From assembly GCF_001949145.1 (NCBI RefSeq), contig NW_019091384.1, positions 1,227,628 to 1,289,627 on the forward strand: a stretch of DNA of 62,000 bases, given 5' to 3'. The notes under the pieces were generated by a model, which saw nothing but the letters and a program-made list of their open reading frames with translations, ran no database searches and was not told the origin of the DNA. The translations under genes were made by a program, and so were the position numbers. Below are positions 1 through 13,052 of this stretch, one piece after another; position 1 is the stretch's first letter; each line of letters starts with the position of its first letter. The stretch comes from Acanthaster planci. Lineage: Eukaryota; Echinodermata; Asteroidea; Valvatida; Acanthasteridae.

Positions 1-2040
1 GGCACATAAACGCACAAACCAAACGGTATTGTACAAATCGATATGAGGCTAAGTAAAACACAAACAAGTCAAGCGTCTAGGTTTTTTCAGATATGTGTTT
101 CCCTTATTATTTTAAAGATGACCGCCATTGATTAAAAAAATTGTTAACAAGACCAAGTCGGTGTTTCCACTGTTCAAAGACACAAAAATGGAAAGAGACA
201 TGTCGGACTTGAAGAGAGAATAATAGATATTCAAAGTGGCTTTGAAAGTAAGCTTATCGTTCAGAATTAAAAAAAAAACTTTTCATAGGCTTGAGTCCAA
301 TGATTTGAAGCACTGGGACGAGGCCACAGGACTAAGCAAAATTGGAGATAGTACGGTCAACTGTAGCCCATACTAAAGGCCAGGTATACTGGACTGCCTC
401 CATATCCTTGACGATCCTTGAGGACACTCCGGAAGGAGTCCAGTAGACTAGCCGGGGGCTATACATCGACTACTTGATGTGGACTGAAAGTGACTGACAG
501 GGTCTCCGGGCTCGCTAGTGTTTCGTTTCTATGTTCGGAGGGATTGCTCAATATTTTGTTTACTTTTGAACCTCATTCTTCCTTTTTAAAAGGCTAATCC
601 AGGCCGTCTCCAAAAAGGAACCACTCCCACAGGCAGATATGTTAAACATGCTAGACATGTTTTTTTTTTTACTTTTTCACTTTTACAAGTTTTTTTTCCA
701 ATTAACCTAAAATATAATACCAAGTTGTGACGTTGATATATCAAACGGACAAAAGATCTGCAATTTCGCATTAGGCTTTTATACATACTGAAAAACTAAA
801 TGTTCAGTTCAGTGCACTTTATTTTCCACATAATATTAATTTACAGAAACACTTTCACAAAGTTAGGTGGATGGGGCCCCCGAAAAGCAGTGCCTCGAGT
901 GGGGGTTCCCAATTACAAATAAACTAACTTCCACAAAAACAAGAACACAAAGCTAACACTTTACAAACAACACAAATATTAAATATAGCACATGTACATG
1001 TACATGACCGTGTAGCCTCGACTGCTGCAACCCCGTGAGAAAGACATTAATCAGAAACTAGATGCACATTTCAAGGAAAAATCCACGGGACTCCATAACG
1101 TAGGGCCTACATCATCGTGTTTCACAGTAGATGTAGCGAGCCGTGCGTGCGAACGTGTGATGACAATCTTCATTTCTTGAAAACATTGAGCAAATTGATT
1201 GCGGTATAGCTGAGAGTTACTCAGTGAGTTGATACATGAAAATACCCACTGGAAAGAGTATATATATCAGTGATTTTTAGAGCATTACTATACTCACAAA
1301 GCTAACATTATTAATTATACATAAGGCCCTTTTCTGTAATTGTAAAATTCTGCACAAAATCAGAAAAATCGTTTCGGCAAAAAAACAAAACAAATAAAAG
1401 CCGGCTCCGTCGCGCGCACAGTAATAAACGTCTCTCAGTTGACGATCCAACAATTATCGACCACTGGAATCGATTTTTTTCCGCAGAGTATCGATATAGG
1501 TCTGTCTACAAATGAAAACACGCCTCCGATCGCTCCTTGAATTATATCCGGAATCACTCAGTGTAAACAAACGCGTCGTACGTGGAGTCCCGGACCCTCC
1601 ATCCGTGGTGCAGTACAGTAGACCTACCATCGGCACCCCACAAATAAAACTTCGAAGATGCGTGTGTAGACAGAGCTGACTGGATTGCTACAGTTTCTGT
1701 ATGAACAGAGTAGGTACGAATGGATATTTTTGGTTGATTTTTAGAGAGCTTTTGGCCCACAACTCAAACACAAGTCTCCCAAACATTAAGCACTCAGGCT
1801 TAGCAGTCATAGCAGATGTGCTGGCACTGTCGTTGTGGCAGGGGGGTTCTGCTAGAACTTCAGGGTTAGTGGTTTGTGTTCCGAGTATCTGGTACATGTA
1901 CCTTGTCAGTGTCAGGCTACCACCTTTTTAACATTCAGACATGATCTGGCGATATGTCCTCTCGCCAAAAAAACCATCAAATTTGAAATTGTACATCAAA
2001 ATAATCAAAACAGCCACAGTGCTGGGATCTACATCATACC

Positions 2041-2072
2041 CCCCAGAACTGTCGGACTCCACAGTTCTGGGG
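2041..2072. repeat. Hairpin with perfect 12-bp stem
   Basis: CCCCAGAACTGT (2041-2052) is followed by an 8-nt spacer and its exact reverse complement (2061-2072). Imperfect pairing continues outward on both sides (catacc / ggtatg). No gene is adjacent. It may be a short foldback repeat. Confidence 0.6.
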
Positions 2073-2534
2073 ATAAGGTATGTAAGGCCTGGCCCAGGTC
2101 GACTCCCAGACTCAGTCTTAATGAAGTGAAGACTGGCTTCCAATCTGAGCTAGGTAAGGCCTATGTACATGTACATATAGGTAGTAGGTACATGTACATC
2201 ATACATACATAGGCCTATGAAATAAGAACACATCGTCATGGTAAAATGACATTTTCAGCAATCTGCAATGGGCGTAGCTAGAGGATGGGTGTCAGGGGGT
2301 GTCACACTCCCCATAATGCCCCATCACAGTTAGTTTTGTTGGCAAAATCATGGTCTGTTGGCAAAATAAGAAAAAATCAGGTACATACATAGGTGTTGAG
2401 CTAGGGAATCAGACTACAGTACTCTCGTTTCACTTGACGGTCTGTCGGCAAATTTCATGTGGCATCCCCCCCCATTCGAAACAATCTAGTGACACCCGTG
2501 TTTTCATCTTGGAATAATGTGGAAATACAAGTGA

Positions 2535-2690
2535 TCCACAGTAGTGTGCCTCCAACAGTTTACAGCGCAGTGGCCAATCACAATGTGCAAAATCTGTTGA
2601 CCATTTCCAAATGCGCATTGGGTCGACAGATTTTGCACATTGTGATTGGCCAATGTGTTACAAACTCTTGGGGGCTGCATACCCATGGGT
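2535..2690. repeat. Palindromic MITE-like repeat, copy A
   Basis: The core is an inverted repeat: TGGCCAATCACAATGTGCAA (from 2571) reads back as the complement of a segment ending near 2652, with a short centre containing ATGCGCATT. The arms continue less perfectly on both sides. A related copy with the same arm and centre sequence lies at about 50120-50290 (copy B), so this is a dispersed family and not a chance hairpin. No open frame is preserved. The outer ends and any target-site duplication could not be fixed by eye. Confidence 0.7.
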
Positions 2691-4913
2691 TACAGTAGTT
2701 CATTTTACTTTTGCGGTTCCTGACCCACATAAATGTCATTGGTCTTGTCATGTACCGGTTTTCGGATTTTCGTCCCTGGTCCCCGCTACTGCTTACTTTT
2801 TTTGGGGGGGGGTGGTTTGTTTATTGTACATTTTGTTCAATTTTGTATTGTTTTGTTCTTGTGAATAATGATATTGTGAAACGCCAAAATTGGAAGGGGG
2901 AAAGAGTTCCATACATGCCCTCGTACCGTAAACTGAATTAAAGTATCATCACACTCTGAACATTTCCTTTAGCAAATCCAGAGTTTTTCATGATTTCCTG
3001 TGAGACAAATTTTGGAAAATGGCACACTGAAATACATGTAAGTGTACATGTAAATCTTGAAAGCAAAATTTGGTAATGCTATAAATGTATTTATTTTTAA
3101 GTGATTGAGAACAGTCAAAAGTGATTTGCAACTGTGACACAAACTCATGAGGCTACTGTACATTACCTCTACCCGGTAGACATTTGCAGTTCTTTTTACC
3201 AACAGTTCAGTTGTGGTCACAATGTGTTTTGTTGTGATCTTAAGGTATGAAGGTCTATTGTTTTCTGTTTTGAATTTATTTGTTGGGTTTTCTAAAAAGA
3301 AATGTGAATTTGAATGCTAGATCTTTGGTATTCCAACTGTGTGTGCACTAGAACTAATACACGTACAGTACTCATGCGCAGTTAACAATTTGATGATTTA
3401 CAAACCAATACACATTATGTGTACACATTTCTGCAGGGGCAGTGGTAAACCACAGTCATTTACAATCTTAGGGTTATTGGTAGAAACATTTTAGTGCCAG
3501 CTGGGTTTTTTCCTACATGTATGGCTGGGCAGATGTATTATCAGTGTGGTCCAGTTGAGTGAATACATGTAATATTATAAAAAGAGGAAGGTGAGATACT
3601 TAATACTACATGTACATTTTAGTTCTTTTATAAGCCTTCTGTCCAACTTCAATATTGAGATTTACATAGGGTACATTAAATTTTGTGGTGGTTGGCAAGC
3701 TTCATCTTCACCTCAAGAGCTGGTCAATGATTTGGAGTGCTGGCTAGTGTACTGCAGGGTTTCCCCTGAAGTAGTGATATGTGTGAGGTGGTTAGACAAA
3801 TTTTACCAAACTTCTAGTGCCTAAACAAAAGTGAGTGTTTTCAAAAAAGGTCCAGAATAATTCCATATAGTCTAACAGTACTTTTACTGTGAAGTTCCCC
3901 AGTAAAATAAATAATCTTATATTCTGTGTTCCTCCTTACCATTCTGAGTACATGTAATTTAATCTGATCTATTTCAAAAGATCTAAGCTACACAAATGTT
4001 GCCTTTTCCATTCATCTTTATCTGTTGTAAGTTTGAGGTGGTGAAATTCAACAGAAAAGCCCGAGGTGGCCACTAAAATCTGTGAGATGGGCCACCCTCT
4101 CTTGAATAGGCAGGGGAGCTTGTGGTGTAGCTGCACAAAAAACCCAGTGTTCTGCTTTTGGGGGAGAGGGCTTCAACAGTTTGTACAGTTTGCCTAAACA
4201 TAGACGTACATACATGTGTACATGTACCAGTTATAGAAATACACGTACCTGTTCTAGAAAATGTAGTTCTTTTTAAAGTTTTTGGAACAGGAGCATTTCC
4301 TCAGTTGTATATCATACATTAGTTACTTCTTACATGTACATGTACAGTATGATTTCACAAGAAGACTTCTCCTGTGAAGATTAACAACTATTGATGTGCT
4401 TTTACTGCTTTGTAACAATACCAAGGTTGGGTATTGATTTTTTCCCCATTTCCATTTCAATGAGGAGTCTTCTTCACCCCTAGTCATTTTCTCATTGTGT
4501 CACAGAAACACCATAAAATTAAATGATAAAAGGTGGGAGGTCAAACAACTTGTTATGGTGAACGTATTGTTTAAATACTTGTACCCTGGACGTTGCACAC
4601 AGAAACCTACAAAATCTGCTAGACTGCGCAAACTGATAAGTTGTTCCATTTTTGTATTTTGCATGCCAGCTATATTCTGATACCAGGTTGCTGCAGAAGC
4701 ATTGCTGAGCCTGTAACAGCGTGATGAGAGAACGTCTAAACACATAAAGCGTCATTGCCAGTATTTTACAGTTCAAATGACGACTGCAGGGTCCTTGTCA
4801 TAGAATCGGACCGATCATGCAGTGCAGACTGTCTCACTGAGGCACTGATGTGAGGCTGGAACTCATTTTGAAGTACAGACTGTTGGAGATTCCACACAAG
4901 TACCGGTACCAAA

Positions 4914-7900
4914 ATGTCTTCAAACAACAAGGAGAATGTGCAGAATGATAAGAAGAAGAAATCCAAACCGCGGCTGAGCATCAAGATCTTCAGCAGCAAC
5001 AGCAAGAAGAAGGACAGCCTGAAGAAGATTAGAGAGGAGTTGCACAGCCCTGATGGATCCTACAAACCTCATCTAGAAGACAAACAGGTGGAGACACCTG
5101 CAAAGGAGGTCAAGGATGTAGAAGTTGTCGCTACAGAGGAGACCGACTCTGACACCAGTGAAGAGACGATACCAGTTTCTGCCCCTCCCCCAGCCTTCAG
5201 GCCTGGACGAAGGCGGTCACTGTCTGCCTGTGCGGACGTCCAGGACACCCTCATCAAGATAAAAGGCAAAGACGAAGAAGATAACAGGGAGGAAAAAATT
5301 GAGGAAGAGGAAGAGCAAGATGATCAGCTGAGCCCACTACCCCTCTCCCCCACCAAATCCTGTTTACGCACAAGGTCAGCCACGTTTGGCTATGCAGGAG
5401 AAATCATCGTGACCGCATCACGGCCACGCACTGTCAGCTTCTCGCCAGAAACAGTTGACCCACCTCCTCGTACCCAAAAATACCGCGCCTGGATTGAGGC
5501 TAGATCCAAGCCACCACCAGTCAATGTGAAGCATGAGAAGCACAAACAAAAGATGGTAAGCATGATCCTCTTTTCGGAAGGGGTGGGGGGTGGAAACAGG
5601 AATTTATGTGCTATTTCTGTTCTCAGAGAGTTCCTTAAAGGAAATGGTTTTGGTATTGTAGTTTTCATTTGGGTTTTCCAATTATTGGATTGCTGGATTT
5701 ATTTTTGGTTTTGGGGGGGTTTTTTTTGGGGGGGAGGTTGTTATAGTTTTCTCTTTCCTTGCTTTTGGGTAGGGTTTTTTATGATCGTGTCTTGTTTTGG
5801 TTTCATGGGTTTGTTCTTGGTTTCAGTTTGGGTTTTTTTTTTTTAGGTTTTGAGATTTTGGTATTTAGATTTATATGAGGTTTAAGAGGCATCCTGTTTT
5901 GTTTCATGCAGTGCATTTTGTGCACGACCCTGTGGGAGAAGTATACCTGCAAAATGTTAATCCCTTCCATAAGCACCACTTTTAATCATGACCACACCTG
6001 AACTGTGATTGTGAATATTAATGAGCTTGTATTGGCCGATCAGAATCACGACTTGCAACCCAGTCATTCTGCATTGACCAATCACATTCATTTTTAGCCT
6101 AGAGTGACCGGTTAATTGTGATTTTTTTCTTCTTACAGACATTTGAAAATCAGTTTGTTATTTTGAAAATGTTTCTTGTGTACATGTACTATGTACATGT
6201 ATGTACCGGTATATGTACATTTACGTGTATCTGTGAGGTTATGAGCAGATACATGTACTTAAAAAATTTTCTGAAGAAAAGTCTTACATGTAAGTCATTT
6301 CTGACTTTTCACTTCCCCCACAACAGGTTTATCATGTTTATGCATAAAATTCATGGCTTGTTTGTCTTCCAAGCCCCATAATGCATTGTGAACCTCAAAA
6401 CAGGTTTATTCAGGAAAATGTGAAGTTGTGATTCTTACTTCTGTAATTTACAACCCAATTTTTGCAAGGTGGTATAACCGTGATTGTCAACTCCTTCCAG
6501 CTTATTCTAGAAATTTAGGCCTCCAATAGTTATGAAATAAATTTTTGCAGTGCCTTGTCACAAAGGAAGGATCATCAACCATATTCCCCTCAAATATGTA
6601 CATTGAAAAGAAACTGTGAGTTTCTGGAGACTTTACCAAAAATGAAGAAGTTAAAACCCAGCCACTATTCTGCAAGTACTTCAAGTGTACTTCAAGTTTA
6701 TGTGCAAAGGATTTGCACAATGCACATTGTACCATTGGTGTCCTGCACTGTGGAGCATTTGGAGCATTCATGAAATTTCTTACCAATAATGCTAGGTGGT
6801 GATTTGTTGTTGGGCTGATTGTGATAGTTTGATGATGCCTTCAAACTATCACAACAGTTTCAAAGCTGGAACTTTAAAACACTACAGTATACATGTATTT
6901 CAGCTGTAATAGACAGGCAATTGGTACAAATGTGTGTGCTTTGTGGATTTCCTGTAGATATGAACCGGTGATTCAAGTGAATCCCTAACACTGGCCCCAA
7001 GCTCATTGAAAGTGACCTCATGGGAGGAAGGGGCAGGATAATATTGGGTAAAGAGTTGCAGACCTGTGACTGTTCACTCACCCCAGCAATCACATCCGTT
7101 CCAATGCCTCATCCACAGATTTTTTGTTTTGGTTAAACTTAGACCCCCAAAATGTCATACTTTTGTACTCCCTAGACAATGACATTCATTGGCAATATGC
7201 GTATGTACCAGTAAATTGGACAAAAAAGTGATGCAAAGTGGCCGAATTGAACTTATCTGTTAAGAAAAATAAGACTTATCAATCTTATGAGTACTAATGA
7301 TTAACCACAGGAAAAGATAATGGCCACCAGGTCAGAAACTGGAAGTCAACACAACCTCAGTCTTCATAATTTATGATTTACTTGTCTCCAGGTTGTTCAC
7401 TGACAATTTTGAAGAACCCCAAAGTTACATGTACATGTATAATTCCACTTGCCTTGAATGTAAAACAAAAGTACTCAAGTGCCGCACACATGAGGCCACC
7501 TCCCTACATTAGTCAGTGAACTTCAGTGAAGAATTCTCAAACATAATCAGATACATGTACGTCCGCGGGTACTGGTATCTACATACATTTGGATGTATGC
7601 TTTCTCCTTGCAAGTGGATGCAATTTTCCCTGTACACAGAAGTGTCATTAAACTTTACTAAAAGAAAGTTTGCGGGTACACCATGTGGACTCAATCTTTT
7701 TTATAAGAGTGGTGGTTCTAAGAAGGACTGGTGAGTGTCAGTGTGACGTTTCGACCAGGATGCTGTGGTTGTCCTCAGGATAGATGAGTTTGACCAGAGC
7801 ATCCTGGTCAAAAGTCAAGCTTCATGTAGAGCTAGAAGAGATCGATTCCACACAGTGTACAGGTCTGCAAACTTTCTCTTAGTCTAGCCTCCATGGATCA

Positions 7901-9343
7901 TGCAAATTAAAGTTTCAAATCTTACTCATTCAATTTTAATATATAGTTAATAGGGACAAATGTTACTTCCTAACAGCACCTCTGTATGGCACAGACAGGA
8001 TATACATGTATGTGTGCAGTGTACATGTACATGGATAATATCATCAACATTCTGAAATAGTCACCCTAGGCCCGTCATCAGCTGCTTGCTTCACATTTAT
8101 TATGGTTCACGTGAAAATGTACTGGTAGAACAGTCATCTGATAGTTTATAGCCAGCAAAAGCATTCTTGCATGTTCAGTTTGGAGGTAGCTTCTACGCAT
8201 TCTGGGGTACCTGCATGCATGGTTGGTGGCTTACCTGAAGTGCTTGGCTACAGATCTGTAGCCTAGCACTTCAGGTAAACCACCAACAAAACACCGTTAA
8301 TCCTCATGTACAGAACTTCTGGCTTTTGTCAGGTTTTGGTTAAAACTAACTTTTGTGCAGGACCTTACAAACTGGTCCAATAGGCTTGCAGGTTGAACAA
8401 TGTGCTCATGATGTACTAGTTTGTGTTCAGACTGGTCATCACTCATATGAGCTCGGCAGCTGAGATCCTCTCAGAAACTTGTGCACAGGTTGGGTCCTTC
8501 ATGTACTGTACACACTCTACCTGCATACACATGAGGCAAATAATATTTTGCAGGCATCGTGAACTCAGGGTATAGGAAGTCAGGGCGCATGGGTCAAACG
8601 TTCTGCAACAGCTGACGACAATGGTTCAAAATTGTATATCACACATCACAACGCGAAAAGCAACACTACGCTCATGCATGTGCTTCTGTGAGTCTCATTA
8701 ACTGGACGTACATGTACATGTTCAATGCCTGGCTGAACTCTGTACGGGGAAACTTGGTAACAGGCTACTTACAGATAGCATAAAGTTTTACTTCGGAACG
8801 TACCGGTGGTATGTACAATGTACATACTTTCTGCCTGTTATGTACCAGTTTCTGACACCCCTTTTCTATTATTCTTATTGAAAAGTGAATTCCACGCTTT
8901 TCTGTAATGAGTTGACTGTTGCTGTGATGTCATTGCAGGCAGCACTGGTGGCAGAAGGGGAGGGGGGTTGGCAGGGGGAGCCCCAGTTTTTGACTGGGAG
9001 GCTTCCCACCCCCTACGTTTGGCAGATCCTGTAATGGAATGGGGCTTAAATGCCTCAGTCTATTATTGGCTGATGCCTGATAGTCTCTCAGCTGTCCTTC
9101 CACCTTCCCACTTTAAACATCGTTCCACCACTGCTGTCAGGCAGATGCTTCTCAACATGGATGGTTTTCTGTTGAATTGTGTGTTTGAATTTCTTTTACA
9201 TTGGGGGATGTCTTCTTCTCACTTTGCAGAATCAGTTGAAGAAAGTGAACATGGCCGACTACCTGTCCTCTCGCAAACCAACATCAGGCTCAGGCATAAT
9301 GGGTTCTAGTTCTGCAGCATTTGGTGGTGGCATGATGATGTAG
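4914..9343 (+). CDS. Unrecognised KEN-box, low-complexity basic/acidic protein
   Basis: The first coding exon runs 4914-5555 (214 codons, phase 0) and ends at a good donor (ATG|GTAAGC). The reading frame stays open into the intron, but there it becomes G/T-rich low-complexity sequence. The best terminal exon is 9230-9343, after acceptor cactttgcag, phase 0, adding 37 residues that end in an S/G/M-rich tail with TAG at 9341. A further exon after the acceptor at 8937-8938 (from 8939) is possible but has no convincing donor. Visible features: KEN at residues 6-8 (APC/C degron type), a lysine-rich N-terminus, RRRSLS at 99-104 (basophilic kinase site), an acidic stretch at about 120-137, and RTVSF at 172-176 (resembles the PP1-docking RVxF motif). 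These suggest a phosphorylated, possibly cell-cycle-linked nuclear protein, but that is inference; I recognise no family. Confidence 0.6.
6819..6854. repeat. Hairpin with perfect 14-bp stem
   Basis: TTGTGATAGTTTGA (6819-6832) is separated by 8 nt from its exact reverse complement (6841-6854). It lies in the intron of the KEN-box gene, and no larger element around it was recognised. Confidence 0.65.
7749..7812. repeat. Inverted repeat, about 21-bp arms
   Basis: The left arm at 7749-7769 contains GACCAGGATGCT. The right arm at 7792-7812 contains AGCATCCTGGTC. They pair over about 20 positions with two mismatches, separated by 22 nt. It looks like a small foldback repeat inside an intron. Confidence 0.6.
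8223..8286. repeat. 64-bp near-perfect palindrome
   Basis: The sequence is symmetrical about 8254.5, where AGATCT forms the centre. The two 32-nt arms match at 30 of 32 positions (mismatched pairs about 8230/8279 and 8244/8265). There is essentially no loop, so this is a true palindrome and not a stem-loop gene. It lies in the large intron of the KEN-box gene. Confidence 0.85.
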
Positions 9344-10013
9344 AGACTAACCCTGCCTGTATGATTTTCCATGTGAGGTATATCCATGGAGGTGTAGATG
9401 TATGTAGATTTATGTGCAGGTGATGCACTGCAGTGTTTGACCTGTATGACACCACTTAACAAGGTTGGACGTAATTGAGAGAATTGATACATGTACACTA
9501 TTTGATCTATATTTACTCAAGTGTTTTTAAATTGATTTCATCCTAATTCTTAACCCACAAAAGACAATACCTAAGCCAATTTTCGTCACTCTATGAGTCA
9601 TTTATCAGATCTACATGTACATCTGTTCAGTCTTCCATTGAAAAATCTTAATGTTAACCATTTTGGAACACACAGCGTACCCTAAAGCAGATAGTGACTG
9701 AACACATACATACACATAAACATGTAATTCAACGATGCATGGTTGCATACGGCTTGGATAGTAAGTAACTGGTTCGTTTGTTGGATGGTTCATGTGAGTC
9801 ACCCTAGCTCTTCCTCCAACTAATGCCCTAGACCGGCCTGAACAGGATGCTACTTGTTACAGTCAAAGTTTGTATGCTTCACTGAAGTTTAATCAACATG
9901 ATCAAAGGGGGTGTGGTCTTTCCTCCATGGGCAAGTTCCATGTGTGAACCTTATTTGGATTGCACTAGATCTTAAGAAACTTATTTTCCAAATTTGTGGA
10001 GCAGCTGATGAGA

Positions 10014-10019
10014 AATAAA
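10014..10019 (+). terminator. Candidate poly(A) signal for the KEN-box gene
   Basis: AATAAA lies 670 bases downstream of the TAG stop. Another lies near 10243. Usage cannot be told from sequence. Confidence 0.3.
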
Positions 10020-10430
10020 TATTCTCAAGTTATATAATGCAATTCAGGGAATTTAATCCCTTGAGAAAGAAGTGTAATTTTGGAAATTGTAATTTTAACT
10101 TTACCATAACTTTAATTTGAGATCAGAGTTCAGTATTTTTGTAAGAATATTTTGTAGACACAAGTTTTATGCAATATTTGTTGATGTGAATGGTTTTTCA
10201 AAGCTACAAGTCCTCCAAAAATTAAACATTCAAACGTTCAATATAAATAAAAAAATTTTAATGAGTGTTACTGCTTTAGTTCACAATAGTAATGTTGGTT
10301 TAATTGTACATATTTAAAACTTCACCTTTTTGGTTACATACAGTATGTCATATTGGCCTGTTGAATCACAGGTCAAGCAGTAATTTCTTCTTTCTACCAA
10401 ACAGTTTTAGTTGAGAAGTGTTTATTTACA

Positions 10431-10450
10431 GATATCCATTAATGGATATC
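10431..10450. repeat. Perfect 20-bp palindrome
   Basis: GATATCCATTAATGGATATC is its own reverse complement, with an ATTAAT core. The symmetry does not extend into the flanks. It may be chance in AT-rich DNA or a dimeric (homeodomain-type) binding site; neither can be decided here. Confidence 0.55.
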
Positions 10451-10774
10451 CAACTTGAAAATTACCCTTGAGGTGATTTTGGCTAAACCTACATGTACAT
10501 GTACACAGTGACCTATGAGTCTAACACTGTGTCCACTCTAAAGGGGACATTCGTCTTTCCATCACTCCCAAATTTAATCATTGAATTATTTCTGATTTGT
10601 AACATAAAAGAAGTAAGGTAAGTAAAGAAAATACAAAAATGAGAATAGAAATAGAACCATTTCTGACTCTTTTTAGTTTCTTTTTAATTTCCAAGTTTAA
10701 TTTCCAAAGAGCCCATGTCATTGAGTTTTTGAGCTGTGTTTTTTTCTTCTGTACATCGCACCAAATTGGATTTT

Positions 10775-10851
10775 ATTTGCATGTGAAAAGCTATTGTTAC
10801 TTTGCTCATTTACATTTGCATGTGAAAAGCTATTGTTACTTTGCTCATTTA
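10775..10851. repeat. 39-bp tandem duplication carrying an octamer motif
   Basis: Two nearly identical copies lie at 10775-10813 and 10814-10851. Each begins with ATTTGCAT, the reverse complement of the POU octamer ATGCAAAT. The copies are almost unchanged, so the duplication is recent or maintained. Confidence 0.8.
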
Positions 10852-13052
10852 AGTGTCTGATAATTTTTTAAACCCACTCATACGTTCCCATGATACAGAA
10901 AATTTTATAAGCTTTGGATAAACAACGCTGACCAAAATAGTTGGCTGACTAGCAAGAGCCAGTCATTGTTTGTGGTTGCTGAGGCCCAGGTTCTTTCTGC
11001 ACAGGGCATGAGAGGAACATGTACCTGTATTGTATCATTGCATTTATATGTGACAAAATAGCTTTGATTGGCTTTCATTTATCATTGATTTCTGTATTGC
11101 ACCATGAGAGCTGAATATGCAGAGGTCACTTATGTGCTAAGTGTCCACCAATCTGTCTCGCAGTCTTGAACTGTTTTGTAGAAAAACACAATCACTTTTA
11201 GAGGCCTACTGTGCATGTACGTACTGTTTGTCATTAAGATATCGCTTCTCCAATTTTTATAGCAGAATCGTTTTTTACGTATCCATATACTGGTCTTTCA
11301 TACATGTATGAGCATCATCTGAAATAGGCGCATGTAGTTGGTGTTATTTTAATTAATTTACTATCAGCAGTTTCTTGTTTCTAACACTGTACTTGTTCCT
11401 CACACTGTACTTGTTCCATGTCTGTGGGTCATAACAATGGTCAATGTTACGTAATTGTTGGGTTCGGTGTACACACATGTATACAGCCAACAGAATTTAT
11501 TTCTTACTTACAAGGCAATGTAAATATCATCGCATTACCTTGCTTTGTTGTAACTGATGAGATTTATTACTGTACATTACCTGAATTTCAATACCGATAC
11601 TTCTTCAAACACTTCTCTTTGCAATAAAATTCCAATTGAACATAAATGCCTATTTTAGAATCTGTAGATGTAAGTAAAATGTCTTTCCATCATTTTGTTG
11701 CTTCTTCAGCCATTTGTAAATATTTATGTTTGTATAAATAATGATTGGTTGAAATGCTGTTTCATCAAGTGTTATGGTTATGTTATATACGTCTAATAAT
11801 CGTTAATTGCAATTTGGCAGATATATTAAGACACCCATAAAAATGGTGGACATTGTTAATCAATCCATTGAGAGATGAAATCCTCATGTCAGTGCAAAAA
11901 TGTTGTAACTCCAAATTTTGTGAAAATTGGCATTTTTCTGTTTTTTTAGAAGACTTCAAGATTATTTTTGGCAAATTTCCTTGAAAAATATTGCAAGTTA
12001 CGTAATTAATTCAAGCAAAAATGAAATTTTTTATCTATTTTTTTTTTTACAACAGGATTTATTTGGAAGAGGAAAATTCTCGTTAAATCTGAGATGAACT
12101 TGTGGCTTTATGAGATTACATCTTGTACATGCATTAGTAATGGAATATCACAGTATGGTTATGTTAAACCATATCTCGGGGAGTTACAACATTTTGACCG
12201 GAATATGCATAGCGCATCAATGAAGCTAAAACGTATGTTGATCCCATGTCATTCAATTTTCATTTATGTTATATTGATCACAATACCAAAGTCAAGAGCA
12301 AACAAAATACGTTTTTAAATACATTATCTGCCTAAAGTTGCATTTTCTTGTAATTTAATTTGGCACAAAAATTTTACTGTGAGGCCACAGACCTCTTTAT
12401 GCATTTTTTTCAAAACTACATGTACTCCAAAAGCGAGATATGACATGTTTGAACTGATGTGACAAAATGCTTTGTCAATAATCAGCCAAATTTTATCGCA
12501 TCAAGTTCTACCTAAAAATCCACGTCTTTAGTCTGTATTGTAAATTCTTTGATGTCTGGAATTATGAAAAGAAAAGTTACCAACATTTCGGATTGATAAA
12601 TATTCTTGCGAATTGATAATTCAGAGTATCAGTAAAAGTTTGTAATTGTGATTTTGGGAAGCCTGACAGTTATAAAAACAACCATGGTGCATTTATATGT
12701 ATCCCTTTCAAAGCCTCCAAACTGGTGAAAGTAGATGTAATTTTATGTTTCAAATAAAGGGAGGTGCAACACTTTCCATTAACCCTGAGCAGAAGTTGTT
12801 TAAAACAATAATAAGAAACACAGTTTTTGCAGTGTAAAACTCTCCCCAACACTCACAGTCCATTTCTTTTTGATCCTGATCCTTTCCTAGCTGGGAGAAA
12901 TTTGGCACTTGGGGAAATTTGGAGAGGAGGTTCCACCTATAAAACTGCCTCAAGTTTGCATTGTGGAATTGGAGAGACGCGTGTGTCTAAAGTGCCCACT
13001 AGTAGGGTTCGGGGCTTATTGGATTGGTCTAGTAGTCAACTGGGTCAGGAAT

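Larger units (their letters stand above)
1..4869. other. Intergenic, no recognised gene
   Basis: I see no exon with a recognisable protein product in this stretch on either strand; the open frames are short and look random. It contains scattered TACATGTA palindromes, a GC/CpG-richer patch around 1390-1700 that could belong to a promoter, a hairpin at 2041-2072 and a palindromic repeat copy at about 2535-2690 (listed separately). A reverse-strand AATAAA (TTTATT at 818-823) could mark the 3' end of a minus-strand transcript, but no gene was found to go with it. Confidence 0.5.
5556..8938 (+). other. Large intron of the KEN-box protein gene
   Basis: No convincing additional exon was found. The first 290 bases are strongly G/T-rich on the sense strand (G runs near 5580 and 5716-5740). 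The intron also holds the hairpin at 6819-6854, an inverted repeat at 7749-7812 and the long palindrome at 8223-8286, all listed separately. Confidence 0.5.

Noticed and set aside
5556-5846. Extension of the KEN-box protein frame past 5555
   Set aside because: The sequence turns into G/T-rich low complexity right after a strong donor (GTAAGC), so it is read as intron.
8939-9034. Possible middle or alternative last exon of the KEN-box gene from 8939
   Set aside because: The acceptor is good and the frame is open to a TAA at 9032, but there is no convincing phase-0 donor and no homology. It is kept only as a remark in the gene entry.
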